Origin: Girardinichthys multiradiatus
Lineage: Eukaryota > Chordata > Actinopteri > Cyprinodontiformes > Goodeidae
Reading direction: 5' to 3'
Assembly: GCF_021462225.1 (NCBI RefSeq)
Contig: NC_061812.1
Coordinates: 43,753,363-43,817,362 of the forward strand
Length of the DNA stretch: 64,000 nucleotides
Position numbers and translations under genes: made by a program. Numbering within the stretch: the stretch's first letter is position 1; each line of letters starts with the position of its first letter. The notes under the pieces were generated by a model that saw only the letters and a program-made list of their open reading frames with translations, was not told the DNA's origin and did no database searches. This document shows, one piece after another, positions 22,431 to 47,679 of the stretch.

Positions 22431-24084
22431 ATGAGACCTATATTGCAGATGTTGTGGTGCATGTTTGATTTAAAACCCAAAGCAGTAATGGAAGAAGTGG
22501 ACACGAACTCCACCCATCAGCAGATAGAGAAGCTGGTAGCCATGATGGCTGAACATGACACATTGTTAACTGAATTCTTTAGTTTGTATGCAGATAATTT
22601 GTGAAGAGATGTGACAGTTTCAGTGTCTTGTATTATATTTTACATATTTTTTTCATTGTTTGGATTTTATTTTATGCTTTATTTCATATTAGGTTTTATT
22701 ATTTTGTAGTCTCATTACATTTAAAGCCTGAATCCTGAACTATGCTTGTTGCCTTTACTTTAGGGCTTCACCCCTCCCCCCCCCCAATGCCCACATCAGA
22801 CCATAATCTAATTATAAATAACAATGAAACAAAAAACAAATAAAATCCCGTTTTAAATATTCCTTTATCACATAGGATCCAATATTATATTACAAGTTCT
22901 TGACAAGTTCAGTGTTAAACCAATTACAACAACAATAAAATAACTTGTAAAAGAAACAAGGCTGTTTCACCATATTGTGTCCCTCAATCTTTTTGCCTCA
23001 TTAAAAACTAAAACTTGATGGAAGGTGAGATGACCAAAGTATCCGGGCAGAGTTTCAGAGCTCCCTTTGTCGTCAGTAATGAGGTGCTGAGCTGTTAATT
23101 GAAGGATTGTGTTGAGCTGAGAGTAGAAAGTCCCCCTAACAGATGGCAAAACGTCTGCATTCAGAAAAATAAACCGTTCACCCAGCAAGGAAACATCAAT
23201 ATAATCTTGAGCCTTCTGCCAGAATAACACAACGTGAGACAACAGCTCATGTGCGTCATGTCAGATCACAGTTTTGAGCTGCTGTTGACTGCTTTTCTTC
23301 GACTGTGGAGGAGCAGGAAGAGATAACAGAGGGAAGGCTCTGCTGCAGGAACCCTGCTAAGGAAAGGCTGTCACGGAAAACTTTCCGTCAGCTCTCAGTT
23401 GTGTCAAATCTGGACAGCGAGGATCACTGCTGAGTACTTTGTTTCATGTTAATGTCAGACTGACAAACTGTTGCCCTACTTAGGTTCTGACACGAGAGAC
23501 ATACACAACGAAAACATTTCACTAGCCTTAGGGCTTCTGCTTTTCCTACTGTTAGTTTGGAACTGTTCATGTTTCAGATTCATGGTAATCTATAGAACTG
23601 TTCAATAATCCTGATGCAGCCTTGATTTCTTTGTGCTTTGCTTCCAAATATCCATACCATCTGTAAATCTTTGAAATTGATCTTAGTTTGATGGGTGTTC
23701 TTTAAAGTCCTTTGCTGATGATGAGAGTATGTTGCTAGAAGGAGGAAGGAGAATATCTTTCGTAGACACACTGTACCTGGTAGTCCTGTCTTCAGGAGGT
23801 AGAGGAAAAGTTCTGTTCACGTGTAACACAGAACCTGAGATGCGGCATCCTTCGGTTAATAATCTATTGTATGTCAGTCTTTCAGTTAACGCAGAATTGC
23901 TAGACTTTTTCCACTAAATAACTTTTTGTCCTTTTTGCATCAAAGTTCAAAGATTTATTGAACAGCTTTTGTATAACGTTTAGACTTGGGGAACAAATTT
24001 TGACAGGTTATACAGGGACGTCTGCTGACATTGCAGGCTCAAGAATTTAGCTCTGTGCCTTTGCAGGAAAACCGTTCAAACCTT
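22431..24084. other. Intergenic stretch
   Basis: Contains a C-run at 22771-22786 and otherwise unique AT-rich DNA. The one open frame of interest (22967-23242) is listed separately. No other gene seen. Confidence 0.5.
22967..23242 (-). other. Unidentified 91-codon open frame
   Basis: Minus-strand frame with a protein-like composition (starts MSHVVLFWQKAQDYIDV, ends NEAKRLRDTIW). Upstream on minus, TTATTCTGGCAG before AAGGCTCAAG could be a splice acceptor. I do not recognise a family, there is no second exon I can pair with it, and chance or a decayed repeat remains possible. Confidence 0.2.
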
Positions 24085-24320
24085 TTTCATGGGAGCCTTT
24101 CTGCATGGAGTTTGCATGTTCTCCTTATGCATGCGTGGGTTCAAGCTGGGTACTACTTGCTTCCTCTCTCAGTACAAAAACATGAATGTTAGTTTAACTG
24201 GCCACTCTAAACTGCCCTTAGATCTGCGTGGGGTTGTCTTTTGTTTGTTGCCATGTGATGGAGTGACAACCTGTCCATGGCACAGAGATGCACATCTCAT
24301 GACCACTGGTAACATTATCC
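24085..24320 (+). repeat. Common fish interspersed repeat (GGAGTTTGCATGTTCTCC type)
   Basis: Has TGGAGTTTGCATGTTCTCC, CCACTCTAAACTGCCCTTAG and GATGGAGTGACAACCTGTCC in the usual order of an abundant fish SINE/LINE-derived repeat. A relative lies inverted at 62230-62400. Class not settled. Confidence 0.65.
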
Positions 24321-25209
24321 ATTCCTAATCACAGAAGCTCAACTTCCTCAGAAAACAGAAACAATAGCTGACTCTGAATGCACTGGAGGGACTGTGTATC
24401 CTTTTTGCCTCTAAACATCTTGGGATTCCCCAGTTTCTAAATTGTGAAGGTAATGCCTTTTTGCACTTTTGTTCACCAAGTACAGTTCTCTTGCTAGGTG
24501 CATTTTTCTTTCGTTTCAGCAATTTGAAACATATATGTCATTGCTCAAAGGAAACAACCACTTAATAAATGAGTAAAATACAACTATGTACATTTTGTTT
24601 ATTCAACTAAGATGAGCATAGTCTGTTTCCTTGTTTGATATTTTTATTATTTCTTCATTATTATTCTTTTTACTTTAACTGGCCTTTACTACAGCTAAAA
24701 ACAGGGACCTAATTTGTCCTTCAAAGACATTGCCAAAAGACTAAATGAAGAAAACAAAAATGGGAGTGGCACAGGAGTGGGGAGTCAATTTACCAGGAGA
24801 GGGACGGGGCTGGCCAGGGATTGGGATGGGACACGACATTTTTCTTTAGGAGCGGGATGGGACAGGATAGAAAATCCACTCCCATGACACCCTCTAGTAC
24901 ACAGTCGCTGTGTAAGAGGTTCACACAAGCATTTTATTTCATGTTACACGATCAGAGTTTAAATTTCCTAAAGTCTGCTATTTTTTAAAGACAAGAGCTG
25001 ATTGAAATATTTCTAAACTTCCTGTTTTTTGTTGCACTTGATCAGAATGAGAAAAGCTTTTGGCAATGAAGCGAGATCATGTGAGAATAACCAAACAAAC
25101 AAATATTATGTTAGCTGTTCTTATATTAGCTGGACTTCTTTTTGTAATGCACCAGTTTCTTTTAAAATGCAATTCTGGTCAAAGCTTTTTCAACATGTAG
25201 AATAGGTAA
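24321..25209. other. Intergenic stretch with a purine-rich patch
   Basis: 24755-24870 has repeated GGGATGGGA/GGAGTGGGG motifs. The remainder is AT-rich with no gene recognised. Confidence 0.5.
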
Positions 25210-26610
25210 GAAAGGATGTGCCTTGAAAAACTATTTACACCCCTTAAAAATGCCCCCGTTTTGTCACTTTATAACCGCAAACTTCAAACTGTGCTGGAAT
25301 TTTGATGCGAGAGACCAACACAAATGGTTTCAAATCCAACCACTTAGTCAACACTTTGTAGAAGCAGCTTTTGCAGCAATCACAGCTGTAGGGGTATGTC
25401 TCTACCCACTTTCCACATCTAACATTTAGCTTATTCTTGGCATAAGAGCTTTGGATCAGATTGGATCAAGAGCATCTTTAATAGAGGTTTTCTTTTTTTT
25501 CCCACAGATTATCAGTTGGATTTAGGTCTGGACCTTGACTAGGCCACTCCAACATCAATTTGTTTTAATCTAAACCATCCCATTGTAACTCTGACTGAAT
25601 GTTCCGGTTCATTTTCCTACTAGAAGGTGAACCTTCAGTCCAGTCTCAAATCGTGTGCAATCTCTAATGAGTTTTGGCTTTGGGCATATTCAACAATAGA
25701 TTTCTGCTGGATCAGCTGCACGTAGCTTTGGTAGTGCTGGGCGAATTTAGTCCTATCCAACCAACAACCGTCCCCAGCTTTTATGTCCCTGTTGAAGAAA
25801 AATCACCCCAGCATGATGTTGCCAGCATGTGGTTCTGCAGTGTGGAGGGTTTACTTAGAATGATGTTCAATGTTGGTTTTATCTACACATTTCGCTATAT
25901 TTGTATGTAGGTGAAAAAGCTGAATGTTGTTGTCATCTGAATGGAGCACCTGTTCCAATGATTGCCAGGTCCTCTGTATACAAACTGGTATTCTCATTGC
26001 TTTTCTTTCGACAGTTGTTTCCGAGTTCCCACTATATCAAAAAAAGCCAGATTTGTGAAGCATAAGACCGACAGTGGTCCCTCTCAACAGATTCTCCTAC
26101 ATGAGCTGTGGATCTCTGCAGCTCCCCCAGAGTTTCCATAAGCCTCTTGGCTGCCTGTCTGGTTAATGCTCTCCTTGCCTGGCCTGTCAGTTTAATCGCT
26201 GTACTCTGTACTTTTTATTTTAGGACGATAAATCAATATATAGTTTTATAACCTAACCTTGCTTTAAACATCTCCACAACTTTCTCCCTGACCTGCGTGC
26301 TCTGCTCTGTGGTCCTCATGGTGCTGTTTCTTCTCTAACAAATCTCAGAGGCCTTCACAAAACGGCATAATTTTTACTGACAACAAAATGCACATAAGTG
26401 GACCCTATTTACTTATTAGGTGAGCTTTGAAGGAAATGTCCCTGGATTTTTATTTAGGGGTATTTGAGTAAAGAGGGCCATGTACCAATATCCTTTGACT
26501 GCACGATGGCTTGCTACTTTGTGTTGGGCTGTCACATAAAATTCCAATAAATTGCACTGAAGGTTTTGGTTATGTGACAAAATGTGAGCAGCTTCGTAAG
26601 TATGTAAATA
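25210..26610 (-). mobile_element. Degenerate Tc1/mariner element (family X) with foreign insert
   Basis: Near-full-length relic: the left end has AACTATTTACACCCCTTAAA, followed by ATCAGTTGGATTTAGGTCTGG (antisense of the NPIENL-type catalytic motif), CAGCATGATGTTGCC, TCTCTGCAGCTCCCCCAGAG and ATAACCTAACCTTGC. The right end has GTGACAAAATGTGAGCAGC. No usable transposase frame remains. At 25675-25743 the expected transposon sequence is replaced by a 69-bp copy of pdzrn3 exon sequence. Confidence 0.8.
25675..25743. other. 69-bp copy of pdzrn3 terminal-exon sequence inside a transposon
   Basis: Matches 29738-29806 on the same strand at 65 of 69 positions; all four differences are transitions. The source encodes the conserved [17 protein letters not shown] stretch of pdzrn3. 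Flanking sequence on both sides is Tc1 family X, not pdzrn3. It is non-coding here. Confidence 0.9.
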
Positions 26611-27136
26611 CAATTAGACTAACAAGTATTTCTTGTATGATTTTCTTCGGCTAGGTTCTCAATATCTCTTCAAAATGACAAACTCCAACAACATTTTAAA
26701 GTTCATCATATATAAAACAATAATTTATTATGTCTGTCATTGTACAAGACTCAAATTGTGAGGCTAACTAGGGATTTGTTAAGCTGATTCTCTGCCCAAT
26801 ACATGAAATCCTACAAAAGCAAGAACATCTATATGTGTGCATAAAATAAAACACATCCTCAACAGTGTGAGAAACATCTTACTCTAATTGTCACATACAT
26901 ACACGCATTAATATCAATGTTCTCTGTATATGGGAACAGATGGTACATTGCTGGTGGTCTTCAACTTTGGGAAATCAGCACCTTTTGGGAGAAATTACAA
27001 AAACAAAAAACAAAAAAAGTTGATATTTTGATTCACCAAAATCCTTTTAAAGAGTCTTCTGTTTTATTTTTTTTTTTTTTAGGGAAAATAGCATTGTCTC
27101 CATAAAAGTGTAACGGTAAAATACTGATAATATCTA
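26611..27136. other. Spacer, AT-rich
   Basis: No gene or repeat end recognised. Contains an A-rich stretch at 26999-27020 and a T-run at 27064-27080. Confidence 0.5.
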
Positions 27137-28724
27137 CACTGCTGAAAAAAATAAAGGGAACACTTATATAACTTATATACAATATAACTCCAAGTAAATC
27201 AAACTTCTGTGAAATCAAACTGTCCACTTAGGAAGCAACACTGATTGACAATCAATTTCACATGTTGTTGTGCAAATGAAATAGACAACAGGGGGAAATC
27301 TTTGGCGATTAGCAAGACACACTCAATAAAGGAGTGGTTCTGCAGGTGGGGACCACAGACCACTTCTCAGTACCTATACTTTCTGGCTGATGTTTTGGTC
27401 ACTTTTGAATGTTGGCGGTGCTTTCACACTCGTGGTAGCATGAGACGGACTCTACAACCCACACAAGTGGCTCAGGTAGTGCAGCTCATCCAGGATGGCG
27501 CATCAATGCGAGCTGTGGCAAGAAGGTTTGCTGTGTCTGTCAGCGTAGTGTCCAGAGCCTGGAGGCGCTACCAGGAGACAGGCCAGTACACCAGGAGACA
27601 TGGAGGAGGCCGTAGGAGGGCAACAACCCAGCAGCAGGACCGCTACCTACGCCTTTGTGCAAGGAGGAACAGGAGGAGCTGCCAGAGCCCTGCAAAATGA
27701 CCTCCAGCAGGCCACAAATGTGCAGGTGTCTGCACAAAAGGTTAGAAACCGACTCCATGAGGATGGTATGAGGGCCCGACGTCCACAAATGGAGGTTGTG
27801 CTCACAGCCCAACACCATGCAGGACGCTTGGCATTTGCCAGAGAACACCAGGATTGGCAAATTCGCCACTGGCTCCCTGTGCTCTTCACAGATGAAAGCA
27901 GGTTCACACTGAGCACATGTGACAGACGTGACAGAGTCTGGAGACACCGTGGAGAGCAATCTGCTGCCTGCAGCATCCTTCAGCATGACCAGTTTAGCAG
28001 TGGGTCAGTAATGGTGTGGGATGGCATTTCTTTGGAGGGCCGCAGGGGCCTCCATGTGCTCGCCAGAGGTAGCCTGACTGCCATTAGGTACCGAGATGAG
28101 ATCCTCAGACCCCTTATGAGACCATATGCTGGTGCGGTCGGCCCTGGGTTCCTCCTAATGCAGGATAATGCTAGACCTCATGTGGCTGGAGTGTGTCAGC
28201 AGTTCCTGCAAGATGAAGACATTGAAGCTATGGACTGGCCCGCCCGTTCCCCAGACCTGAATCCGATGGAGCACATCTGGGACATCATGTCTCGCTCCAT
28301 CCACCAACGTCACGTTGCACTACAGACTGTCCAGGAGTTGGTGGATGCTTTAGTCCAGGTCTGGGAGAAGATCCCTCAGGAGACCACCATCCACCGTCTC
28401 ATCAGGAGCATGCCCAGGCGTTGTAGGGAGGTCATACAGGCACGTGGAGGCCACACACAATACTGAGCCTCATTTTGACTTGTTTTAAGGACATTACATC
28501 AAAGTTGGATCAGCCTGTAGTGTGTTTCTCCACTTTAATTTTGTGTGTGACTCCAAATCCAGGCCTCCATTGGTTAATAAATTTGATTTCCATTGATGAT
28601 TTTTGTGTGATTTTGTTGTCAGCACATTCAGCTTTGTACAGAACAAAGTATTCAATGAGAATATTTCTTTCTTTCAGATCTAGGATGTGTTATTTGAATG
28701 TTCCCTTTATTTTTTTCAGCAGTG
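27137..28724 (+). mobile_element. Tc1/mariner-like element, second intact-ended family
   Basis: 1588 bp between TA dinucleotides at 27135-27136 and 28725-28726. The ends CACTGCTGAAAAAAATAAAG and the matching inverted CTTTATTTTTTTCAGCAGTG are nearly perfect. It carries one transposase gene on +. The right end abuts a TATC microsatellite. Confidence 0.92.
27440..28466 (+). pseudogene. Tc1-type transposase with one frameshift
   Basis: DDE transposase for cut-and-paste mobility. The ATG at 27440 starts [20 protein letters not shown]; a helix-turn-helix ([20 protein letters not shown]) and an arginine-rich stretch ([11 protein letters not shown]) follow. A small deletion (2 bp by codon logic) near 27678 moves the frame after CARRNRRS. 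The second frame (27600-28466) carries the catalytic domain: LFTDESRFT (Asp), LMQDNARPHVAG (Asp) and SPDLNPMEHIWD (Glu), ending ARGGHTQY at 28466. Apart from that shift it looks complete. A relatively young insertion. Confidence 0.9.
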
Positions 28725-28858
28725 TATATCTATATCTATATCTATATCTATATCTAGATATAGATATAGATATATATCTATATCTAGATATAGATATATA
28801 TCTAGATCTAGATATATCTAGATATAGATATATATCTATATCTAGATATATATATAAT
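28725..28858. repeat. Palindromic TATC/GATA microsatellite
   Basis: Alternating TATATC and GATATA blocks, (TATATC)n then TAGATATAGATA, repeated so that the run is self-complementary along most of its length. Starts at the right TA of the transposon. Confidence 0.9.
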
Positions 28859-29235
28859 ATTATAAAATAATAATATAGTACAAACAAAATGTAAATGTTG
28901 TAAATGCTGACTGGTAGAGTACGGCACACGTTCTTTATAGACATTCAAAACCTTTCAACAAATCAAATATTGCAGTTTTGTTTCCAAAAATAGAAGGGTA
29001 GAAAAGGTTACTGGACAATGGTTTTAAAATCATTATTTTACAGCAGCACAGTCCCATTCAGTGAAGCCCAACCATATTTTCATAGACCCCCGTGCTGCAG
29101 TGAATGAAATCAATCATCCTCAAAAGCTTTCCTGATTTCCTATTTACACATCACCACATGTTTGTGGCAGCTCTCTCTGCCCCAGCTGGTAACGTCTTAT
29201 GTACACACCGCTCCACTGCCGCCTCGGTGCAGGAC
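28859..29235 (-). other. pdzrn3 3' untranslated region and flank
   Basis: Directly downstream of the pdzrn3 stop on the minus strand. No confident AATAAA signal was picked out, so the 3' end of the transcript is not placed. Confidence 0.45.
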
Positions 29236-43509
<14,274 letters not shown>

Positions 43510-43589
43510 CTGGAGGACAAAGACAGAAATTACTTCACTGACTGAACAGATGATATTTTTTGTGGCTGTTTTCCTCTCTCCACAGAACC

Positions 43590-43960
43590 AAACTAATTAA
43601 ATCACTAATTATGACGCTATCAAATAAATCAATGTGCCCAAATAAATGGAGCTCTGATCTTCTCTTTGGTAAATGTCTCATTAGTGCCACCGTTTCCCCC
43701 CTTTTTTACAGGGTCATAGCTGGATCAAGCAGAATACGACCTTAATTAGGAAGAGTCTCCCTTTAATTAATCAAGTTCATTAGCTATGGCTGCGAACAGG
43801 ATTCCTCTTTTAGCGAAGTATTCTCCCTCCTGTCAGAGACGATGGAGGGAGCGCCGGGCATTAACCTGAGAAGATTAATTTGACCAAAAGGCTGCGGTGT
43901 GCCATAGAGATGAGGCTAATTAAGTGTGGTTGAGCCACTTAGTGTCTCAGTACACTGATG
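43590..43960. promoter_or_regulatory. Candidate conserved non-coding element, TAATTA-rich
   Basis: In the first 450 bp of the intron upstream of the PDZ1 exon, at least six homeodomain-type TAAT(T/A) cores occur: AACTAATTAAATC, CTAATTATGA, CCTTAATTAGG, TTTAATTAATC, GATTAATTTG and GCTAATTAAG. The sequence is complex, free of transposon ends and not coding. Inference only. Confidence 0.4.
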
Positions 43961-44786
43961 AAAGTACAAAGCCTCTAAATACCCTGCTCTCATAGGAATT
44001 TGTTAAGATCCAAAAAGTCTGAAATGCGGACCTATGCCGATCTCAGTAGATTTTCACCAATCTAACAGCGGCGACTGGTGTCAGCCAATTTTTCGTTGAT
44101 TGGCTCTGATTGACGATCATCAGGTCAAATGCTGAAAAAAAATGTTTTGTATTTTTCATTAAATGCAACTCTGACCATTTGTGATTATTTTTTTCTGTTG
44201 GATGCATACCCACGTCTATCAAGGAACCTGCAGTACATATTTTTCTCTTTTTCTGTGTAACAGTCCTTCATTATCCTCCTAAATTGTAATTGGCAAGTCA
44301 AATCTTAAAGAAAACCAGAAATAAGTATAAACCAGGGATAAGACTGAGTGCATCTCTAAATCTATGGGATCAAAAAACCACCTAATTCATTAAAAGTTCC
44401 CCAAAGAAACAACTGTGAAACATAAGAATAAAAACTCCACTCCACTCCACTCCAACCCCCCAGGGCTTACATAAGATTGCTGCTTCACTTTCAATCAGCT
44501 CATCATACAAAATGAGATGGCTTGTGATTTCTGATGCGTCTGAAGTTTTCATAGGATCTCAGCCTTGGGCTGTTCTCATTTAACAAGCTTCTCTGCATGC
44601 TCACATGCTTTTTGGTAAGCTGTAGCTCTACACCAGTAGCAGATCATTAGGAGACCCATGATTCTTGAGCACCCTTTCCTGCTCCTCCTGATATCTAAAA
44701 TATGTTTGTCGGTGTTAGGGGAGTCATTTTCTGATAAACATGCAACTGGTTGGTTTGGCTGCCTCAGGCTATGATGGTCTCATTTA
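43961..44786. other. pdzrn3 intron
   Basis: 44070-44155 is related to 42470-42560 (shared TTTCGTTGATT, GATTGAYGATCAT and AGGTCAAA). A short (CCACT)n run lies near 44437. Otherwise unique. Confidence 0.5.
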
Positions 44787-46380
44787 CAGGTCCTTCTCAA
44801 AATATTAGCATATTGTGATAAAGTTCATTATTTTCCATAATGTCATGATGAAAATTTAACATTCATATATTTTAGATGCATTGCACACTAACTGAAATAT
44901 TTCAGTTATTTTATTGTCTTAATACGGCTCGTGAAAACCCAAAATTCCTATCTCACAAAATTAGCATATTTCATACGACCAAAAAAAGAAAAGTGTTTTT
45001 AATACAAAAAACGTCAATCTTCAAATAATCATGTACAGTTATGCACTCAATACTTTGTCGGGAATCCTTTTGCAGAAATGACTGCTTCAATGCGGCGTGG
45101 CATGGAGGCAATCAGCCTGTGGCACTGCTGAGGTCTTATGGAGGCCCAGGATGCTTCGATAGCGGCCTTTAGCTCATCCAGAGTGTTGGGTCTTGAGTCT
45201 CTCAACGTTCTCTTCACAATATCCCACAGATTCTCTATGGGGTTCAGGTCAGGAGAGTTGGCAGCCTAATTGAGCACAGTAATACCATGGTCAGTAAACC
45301 ATTTACCAGTGGTTTTGGCACTGTGAGCAGGTGTCAGGTCATGCTGAAAAATGAAATCTTCATCTCCATAAAGCTTTTCAGCAGATGGAAGCATGAAGTG
45401 CTCCAAAATCTCCTGATAGCTAGCTGCATTGACCCTGCCCTTGATAAAACACAGTGGACCAACACCAGCAGCTGACACGGCACCCCAGACCATCACTGAC
45501 TGTGGGTACTTGACACTGGACTTCTGGCATTTTGGCATTTCCTTCTCCCCAGTCTTCCTCCAGACTCTGGCACCTTGATTTCCGAATGACATGCAGAATT
45601 TGCTTTCATCCGAAAAAAGTACTTTGGACCACTGAGCAACAGTCCAGTGCTGCTTCTCTGTAGCCCAGGTCAGGCGCTTCTGCCGCTGTTTCTGGTTCAA
45701 AAGTGGCTTGACCTGGGGAATGCGGCACCTGTAGCCTATTTCCTCCACACGCCTGTGCACGGTGGCTCTGGATGTTTCTACTCCAGACTCAGTCCACTGC
45801 TTCCGCAGGTCCCCCAAGGTCTGGAATCGGCCCTTCTCCACAATCTTCCTCAGGGTCCGGTCACCTCTTCTCGTTGTGCAGCATTTTCTGCCACACGTTT
45901 TCCTTCCCACAGACTTCCCACTGAGGTGCCTTGATACAGCACTCTGGGAACAGCCTATTCGTTCAGAAATTTCTTTCTGTGTCTTAGCCTCTTGCTTGAG
46001 GGTGTCAATAGTGGCCTTCTGGACAGCAGTCAGGTCGGCAGTCTTACCCATGATTGGGGTTTTGAGTGATGAACCAGGCTGGGAGTTTTAAAGGCCTCAG
46101 GAATCTTTTGCAGGTGTTTAGAGTTAATTCGTTGATTCAGATTATTAGGTTCATAGCTCGTTTAGAGACCCTTTTAATGATATGCTAATTTTGTGAGATA
46201 GGAATTTTGGGTTTTCATGAGCTGTATGCCAAAATCATCCGTATTAAGACAATAAAAGACCTGAAATATTTCAGTTAGTGTGCAATGAATCTAAAATATA
46301 TGAATGTTAAATTTTCATCATGACATTATGGAAAATAATTAACTTTATCACAATATGCTAATATTTTGAGAAGGACTTGT
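44787..46380 (-). mobile_element. Tc1/mariner element, copy C, longest version
   Basis: 1594 bp between TA at 44785-44786 and 46381-46382, same family as copies A and B, with the about 200-bp inverted ends. Its right terminus has one change (GGACTTG for GGACCTG). Same orientation as pdzrn3; lies in the large upstream intron. Confidence 0.93.
45047..46051 (-). pseudogene. Tc1-type transposase, copy C, one nonsense codon
   Basis: 335 codons from MGKTADLTAVQKATID at 46051 to the stop at 45047-45049. It includes the 14 residues (VKPLLNQKQRQKRL) missing from copies A and B. Catalytic motifs LFSDESKF and FQHDLTPAHSA are intact. The Trp codon before the NSPDLNPIENLWD region reads TAG (at about 45263-45265), which stops the frame after 261 codons; the rest continues in frame. 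Confidence 0.93.
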
Positions 46381-46382
46381 AT

Positions 46383-47679
46383 ATGCATGCAGACCCAACT
46401 GTGGCCCTGCACATCAGCAGCATCAAGCAGCAGCAATATTGAAAATGACCTCCCAGGAATAATGTCTGTAGTGGTGAAAAACCAGAGGAAAACATTGTGA
46501 AGAATGAGAAGAACAGGGCTCCTATAAAGCCATTCAGCTTTGTGATAAGTGCCCATAGAAGGAATGTAACAGGAGCTGGAGCACAAAGATGTAAGAGCAA
46601 ACTAATAACCAGTGAAGATCAATGCTAATCTCAGGTCTGCAGGATTATGGAGGACCAATCCTGCCATGATAAATAATACATACAGAAACATATAAATGGA
46701 ATTTAAAATTCCACATGAAATATGAATAAAATATTGAATAAAATCTATAGAAACTGAACTCTTAATCAGGACAGAAATCAAGGTTGGATGACAGTTTACT
46801 TTAAAACGATTATCAACATTGTGATTAATACTGGAATTATTTACCTGGCTTTAATTTTGAAATACGTATATCTGAATATCTTACAGGAAGTATAATTAGA
46901 AAGGTTTAAATATGCTAATTTAATGTTTAAGTTTAAAAAACATTTTTCTCTGGTTAGATTGGGAAAAGAGTCTGTCATCGAGTCATGCTTTTATTTTAAA
47001 GATGGGTCCATAAACGTGAATGCCATAATACATAGTGCTCCTGCAAACTGAAGAGTTGTCTCAGTTAGAGTCAACATGATACAGTAAACTATCCCGACAA
47101 TCAGCGCTATCCACCACCAAATTCGCAAAGACAAGACAGTGACCCAAGAATGTAAAAAAGAAAGATGGGGAATAATGGGCTCAGGGAAATCCGTTGGGAA
47201 AGAAAATACAAGAGGGATATATTAGGAGAAAAAAAATATAAGGCTTTATGAATTAAAAGGGCAGTAAAATAATTTGAAGAATTCTATACTGTACAGAAAA
47301 ACATGTTTTAAATAAATTTGGGTGGTAATAAATATAACAAAATAAAAGGGTTTAGAAAAATACAACAGCAAGAAATTCACATAAACAAAAGAAAAATAAT
47401 TGCAAGAAAAAAAGATATGATTGAAAATGTGTGATTTAAATACAAAATAAGCATAATAGCACATTTAAAGATTAAAATTTAAGTGTATATTTTTATCTGA
47501 TAAATTGAACAATCACTGAATAAATGCTCCTTTAAATTTTTTGTTGCATTTAATGGCACAGCAATTTATATGACTAGCTAACTTTTTGAAACCAGTAATT
47601 ATTTTATTGAGTCATTTATTTATTTCTGTACGTATTCTTAATTATGGCAGAATTGATCCTCCATACAAGATGACTGGAT
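46383..47679. other. pdzrn3 intron, AT-rich
   Basis: Long poly-purine and AT-rich stretches (47210-47480). No gene or recognisable repeat end. Confidence 0.5.

Noticed and set aside
25675..25743. Alternative pdzrn3 exon or processed pseudogene
   Set aside because: Only 69 bp, no splice signals, embedded in a transposon, and the source is internal to one exon, so neither a spliced cDNA copy nor a real exon is supported.
28690..28944. Open frames in the TATC run
   Set aside because: Low-complexity Tyr/Ile/Asp repeats only.
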